From Mycobacterium sp. (GTDB lineage Bacteria; Actinomycetota; Actinomycetes; Mycobacteriales; Mycobacteriaceae): DNA of 8,615 nt. The notes beneath the pieces are model-generated. The model saw only the letters and a list, made by a program, of their open reading frames with translations, was not told the DNA's origin and ran no database searches. The stretch covers positions 1 to 8,615 of the forward strand of contig JAFAQO010000669.1 of the NCBI GenBank assembly GCA_019246375.1. Direction: 5' to 3'. How positions within the stretch are numbered: position 1 is the first letter of the stretch; every line of letters starts with the position of its first letter. A program made the position numbers and the translations under genes. Positions 6,564-8,615 of the stretch are shown here, piece after piece.

Positions 6564-7418
6564 ATGTCGGCTCCGCCCCTTTTTCGACTGGCCGACGAGC
6601 GAAGGGTGTCGGTAGTACGCGATCCGGCAGCGGTCCGGCGTGTGCTCGACCATGACCCCGTCGGGTCGTGCATGGTGGCCGCGCGGGTCAACGACCACGG
6701 CATCGATCCGAATTCGATCGGCGGCGAACTGTGGACCCGGCGCGGTGCCGACGAGTCGCTGTGCTATGCCGGCGCCAACCTGATCCCGCTGCGCGGTGGC
6801 GCGGACGACTTGAAGGCGTTCGCCGATGAGGCGAAGAGCGCGTCGCGGCGGTGTTCGTCAATGGTCGGCCGGGCCGAGCTGGTGCTACCGATGTGGCGGC
6901 GACTGGAGCCTGCCTGGGGGCCGGCGCGCGACGTGCGTGACCACCAGCCATTGATGGCGCTCAGTTCCATGCCCGGCTGCGCGATCGACACTGCGGTGCG
7001 TCAGGTGCGGCCAGATGAACTCGACGCCTATCTCGTGGCTGCAATCGAGATGTTTATCGGCGAAGTGGGTATCGACCCGCGACTCGGTGACGGTGGTCGC
7101 GGCTATCGCCGCCGGGTGGCCAGTTTGATCGCGGCGGGACGAGCCTGGGCCCGCTTCGAGAACGGTGAGGTCATTTTCAAGGCCGAAGTGGGATCGCAGT
7201 CGCCCGCGGTCAGCCAGATCCAGGGCGTCTGGGTTCATCCGGAGCGTCGCGGGCAAGGCATCGGCTCCGCCGGCACGGCGACGCTGGCGGCGGTGATCGT
7301 GGGTACCGGGCGAATCGCCAGCCTGTACGTCAACAACTTCAATACCATCGCCCGCGCCACCTACTCCCGTGTCGGGTTCACCGAAGTCGGCGCGTTCGCG
7401 ACGGTGTTGCTGGACTGA
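6564..7418 (+). CDS. GNAT-family N-acetyltransferase (Rv2867c-like)
   Basis: The protein has 284 residues. The N-terminal half (about 1-150) is the less characterised domain that often precedes GNAT in actinobacteria (DUF4081 type), with AANLIPLRGG-like and MVGRAELVLPMW segments. The C-terminal half is a GNAT fold. It includes VWVHPERRGQGIGSAGTATL, where R229-G-Q-G-I-G234 is motif A that grips the acetyl-CoA pyrophosphate, followed by SLYVNNFNTIARATYSRVGFTEVG, the usual C-terminal motif-B region (N-x-A-R-x-x-Y-x-x-x-GF). The acceptor substrate is unknown. The length matches what I remember of Rv2867c. It is 41 bases after ispG with its own AAGGAAAG ribosome site and is likely the last gene of the dxr operon, because a strong hairpin begins at its stop codon. 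A role in isoprenoid or cell-wall metabolism is suggested only by position. Confidence 0.93.
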   Translation: MSAPPLFRLADERRVSVVRDPAAVRRVLDHDPVGSCMVAARVNDHGIDPNSIGGELWTRRGADESLCYAGANLIPLRGGADDLKAFADEAKSASRRCSSMVGRAELVLPMWRRLEPAWGPARDVRDHQPLMALSSMPGCAIDTAVRQVRPDELDAYLVAAIEMFIGEVGIDPRLGDGGRGYRRRVASLIAAGRAWARFENGEVIFKAEVGSQSPAVSQIQGVWVHPERRGQGIGSAGTATLAAVIVGTGRIASLYVNNFNTIARATYSRVGFTEVGAFATVLLD

Positions 7419-7436
7419 ACCGCCTACCGGGCGGTT
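7418..7436 (+). terminator. Hairpin at the end of the GNAT gene, possible terminator
   Basis: AACCGCC (7418-7424) and GGCGGTT (7430-7436) form a perfect 7-base stem around a 5-base loop, starting on the last base of the GNAT stop codon. There is no T-tract after it, but mycobacterial intrinsic terminators often lack one. Its position suggests that it separates the dxr operon from the PBP gene. Confidence 0.5.
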
Positions 7437-7558
7437 GCTGCGCGACACTCAAACGCCTTGCGACGACACGTCCGACGCGGGATCGCAGCGGTTTAAGTTT
7501 CGGGGCGACTCCAGCAGCTGCATCGTAACGATCGGGTCTCGGTGTGTCTCCACTGCTT

Positions 7559-7571
7559 GCTGTGTCACAGC
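7559..7571. promoter_or_regulatory. Perfect 6-1-6 palindrome upstream of the PBP gene, candidate operator
   Basis: GCTGTG-T-CACAGC is a perfect inverted repeat ending 16 bases before the PBP start and 2 bases before a possible -10 hexamer. Its position between the -35 and -10 regions is where a repressor would block initiation. No regulator can be assigned. The half-site resembles CRP-type TGTG/CACA arms, but the spacing is too short for a normal CRP site. Confidence 0.4.
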
Positions 7572-7573
7572 TT

Positions 7574-7579
7574 TAACAT
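7574..7579 (+). promoter_or_regulatory. Possible -10 element of the PBP gene
   Basis: TAACAT fits the TANNNT pattern of mycobacterial SigA promoters and ends 8 bases before the ATG at 7588. There is no good -35 and no Shine-Dalgarno before the ATG, so the transcript could be leaderless or nearly so. Confidence 0.35.
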
Positions 7580-7587
7580 CAGCCACA

Positions 7588-8615
7588 ATGGCAACTAATA
7601 GAACATTTGCATCACAAGTGACATGCGTGATCTTTCTCGCCGCCGCCGCAGTCCAGGGCTGTACCCCGCGTCCGGACGGTCCGGCCCCGTCGGCCGAGCG
7701 GTTCTTCGCCGCCTTAGCCACCGGTGACACCGCAACGGCCGCCCAGCTCAGCGACGACCCCGGACAGGCCCGTGAAGCGCTCAACGCGGCCTGGGCGGGA
7801 TTGCAAGCCACTCACCTGGACGCACAGGTTCTCGGCTCCAAGTACACCGAGGACACCGGCACCGTCACCTATCGCTACACCTGGCATCTGCCGAAGAACC
7901 GAACCTGGACCTACGACGGTCAGCTGAAGATGGCGCGCTACGAGGGTCGCTGGCAGGTCCGCTGGACCACCACGGGGCTGCATCCGAGGCTCGGCGAGCA
8001 TCAGACGTTCGCGCTCCGGGCCGACCCGCCGCAGCGCGCCTCGGTGCATGAACTCGGGGGCACCGACGTGCTCGCTCCGGGCACCCTCTACCACTACACA
8101 TTGGACGCCAGCCGGGCCGGCAGCAATTTGATCGCGACCGTTCACGCCGTGGTGGATGCGCTGCGACCGTTCGACGACACGCTCGACCCACAACTACTCG
8201 CCGAGCGAGCAAGCTCGTCGACCAAGCCGGTCGAATTGATCACGTTGCGCACCGACGACAACAATCGGGTCGCCCCGATGATCGGCAGCCTGCCCGGTGT
8301 GGTGATCACACCGCAGGCTGAGCTGCTGCCAACCGACGACCGGTTCGCGCCCGCCGTGGTCAACCAGGTCAAAAAGGCCGTGATCGATCGAATCGACGGC
8401 GAAGCAGGCTGGCGAGTGGTCAGCGTCAACCAGAACGGCGTCGACGTCGCCGTCCTCCAGGAAGTCGAGCCCTCGCCCGCGCCGTCGGTTTCGATCAGCC
8501 TGGACCGCGCGGTGCAGAACGCCGCCCAGCACGCCGTTGATGGCCAGGGTGGCAAAGCGATGCTCGTGGTGATCAAACCGTCGACCGGGGAGATCCTTGC
8601 CATCGCGCAGAATGC
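7588..8615 (+). CDS. Penicillin-binding lipoprotein with an N-terminal NTF2-like domain, Rv2864c-like (3' end missing)
   Basis: An open frame of 342 codons runs from ATG 7588 to the window edge without a stop. Residues 1-24 form a short signal peptide (MATNRTFASQV, then VIFLAAAAVQG) ending in a lipobox with C25, so the protein should be a lipoprotein facing the periplasmic space. Residues about 32-145 look like the MecA-type NTF2-like domain (ERFFAALATGDTATAAQLSD near its start, W-rich TYRYTWHLP later). The linker and dimerisation region follow, and residues 302-342 carry the class B PBP signature SISLDRAVQNAAQHAV then GKAMLVVIKPSTGEILAIAQN. The transpeptidase domain, with its SxxK serine, lies beyond the window, so catalytic competence cannot be judged. 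It closely resembles M. tuberculosis Rv2864c as I recall it, including C25. Such proteins act in peptidoglycan cross-linking. It is separated from the GNAT gene by 169 bases with a hairpin, and no Shine-Dalgarno is visible. Confidence 0.93.
   Translation, partial: MATNRTFASQVTCVIFLAAAAVQGCTPRPDGPAPSAERFFAALATGDTATAAQLSDDPGQAREALNAAWAGLQATHLDAQVLGSKYTEDTGTVTYRYTWHLPKNRTWTYDGQLKMARYEGRWQVRWTTTGLHPRLGEHQTFALRADPPQRASVHELGGTDVLAPGTLYHYTLDASRAGSNLIATVHAVVDALRPFDDTLDPQLLAERASSSTKPVELITLRTDDNNRVAPMIGSLPGVVITPQAELLPTDDRFAPAVVNQVKKAVIDRIDGEAGWRVVSVNQNGVDVAVLQEVEPSPAPSVSISLDRAVQNAAQHAVDGQGGKAMLVVIKPSTGEILAIAQN

Noticed and set aside
7449..8193. Minus-strand frames opposite the start of the PBP gene
   Set aside because: They lie antisense to a well-conserved lipoprotein PBP frame and show no domain.
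1..8615. tRNA, rRNA, CRISPR array, insertion sequence, riboswitch or phage genes
   Set aside because: I saw no cloverleaf, no regularly spaced repeats, no transposase frame and no inverted-repeat-bounded element on either strand.

Overview
The window is chromosomal DNA of a high-GC actinobacterium and almost certainly a slow-growing, non-tuberculous Mycobacterium. The evidence is a PE/PPE gene pair, an MPT83-type fasciclin lipoprotein, GTG starts, and a dxr-rip1-ispG-GNAT-PBP gene order that I recall from M. tuberculosis as Rv2870c-Rv2869c-Rv2868c-Rv2867c...Rv2864c. The species cannot be fixed from this sequence alone.

Layout, left to right. Positions 1-1418 (minus strand) carry a PE gene followed by a PPE gene whose 3' end lies outside the window. 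The PE protein is unusual: a normal PE head is joined to a tail with the SVP-type motifs usually found at the C-terminus of PPE-SVP proteins. Positions 1419-2134 are about 700 bases without a convincing gene and may contain a decayed reading frame. Positions 2135-2833 (minus) encode a secreted MPT83-like fasciclin lipoprotein. A 108-base divergent gap then separates it from a plus-strand cluster: dxr (2942-4138), the site-2 protease rip1 (4135-5343, ATGA overlap with dxr), ispG (5359-6522), a GNAT-fold gene (6564-7418), a hairpin that may be a terminator, and a penicillin-binding lipoprotein gene (7588 to the right edge, 3' end missing).

How the genes work together. Dxr and IspG catalyse two steps of the non-mevalonate (MEP) isoprenoid pathway, which supplies prenyl carriers for cell-wall synthesis, menaquinone and other isoprenoids. 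Rip1, encoded between them, is the intramembrane protease that in M. tuberculosis activates extracytoplasmic sigma factors, including SigK, by cleaving their anti-sigma factors. SigK in turn drives mpt83/mpt70 there, so the divergent lipoprotein gene may be a downstream target of its close neighbour. The PBP lipoprotein adds a cell-wall function.

Compared with the M. tuberculosis arrangement as I remember it, the window lacks VapBC43 between mpt83 and dxr, lacks dipZ and mpt70 beyond mpt83 (a PE/PPE pair lies there instead), and lacks the RelFG toxin-antitoxin genes between the GNAT and PBP genes. The core genes look ordinary and intact. The unusual material is the PE-SVP chimera, the anonymous region 1640-2130, and a perfect palindrome just upstream of the PBP gene.
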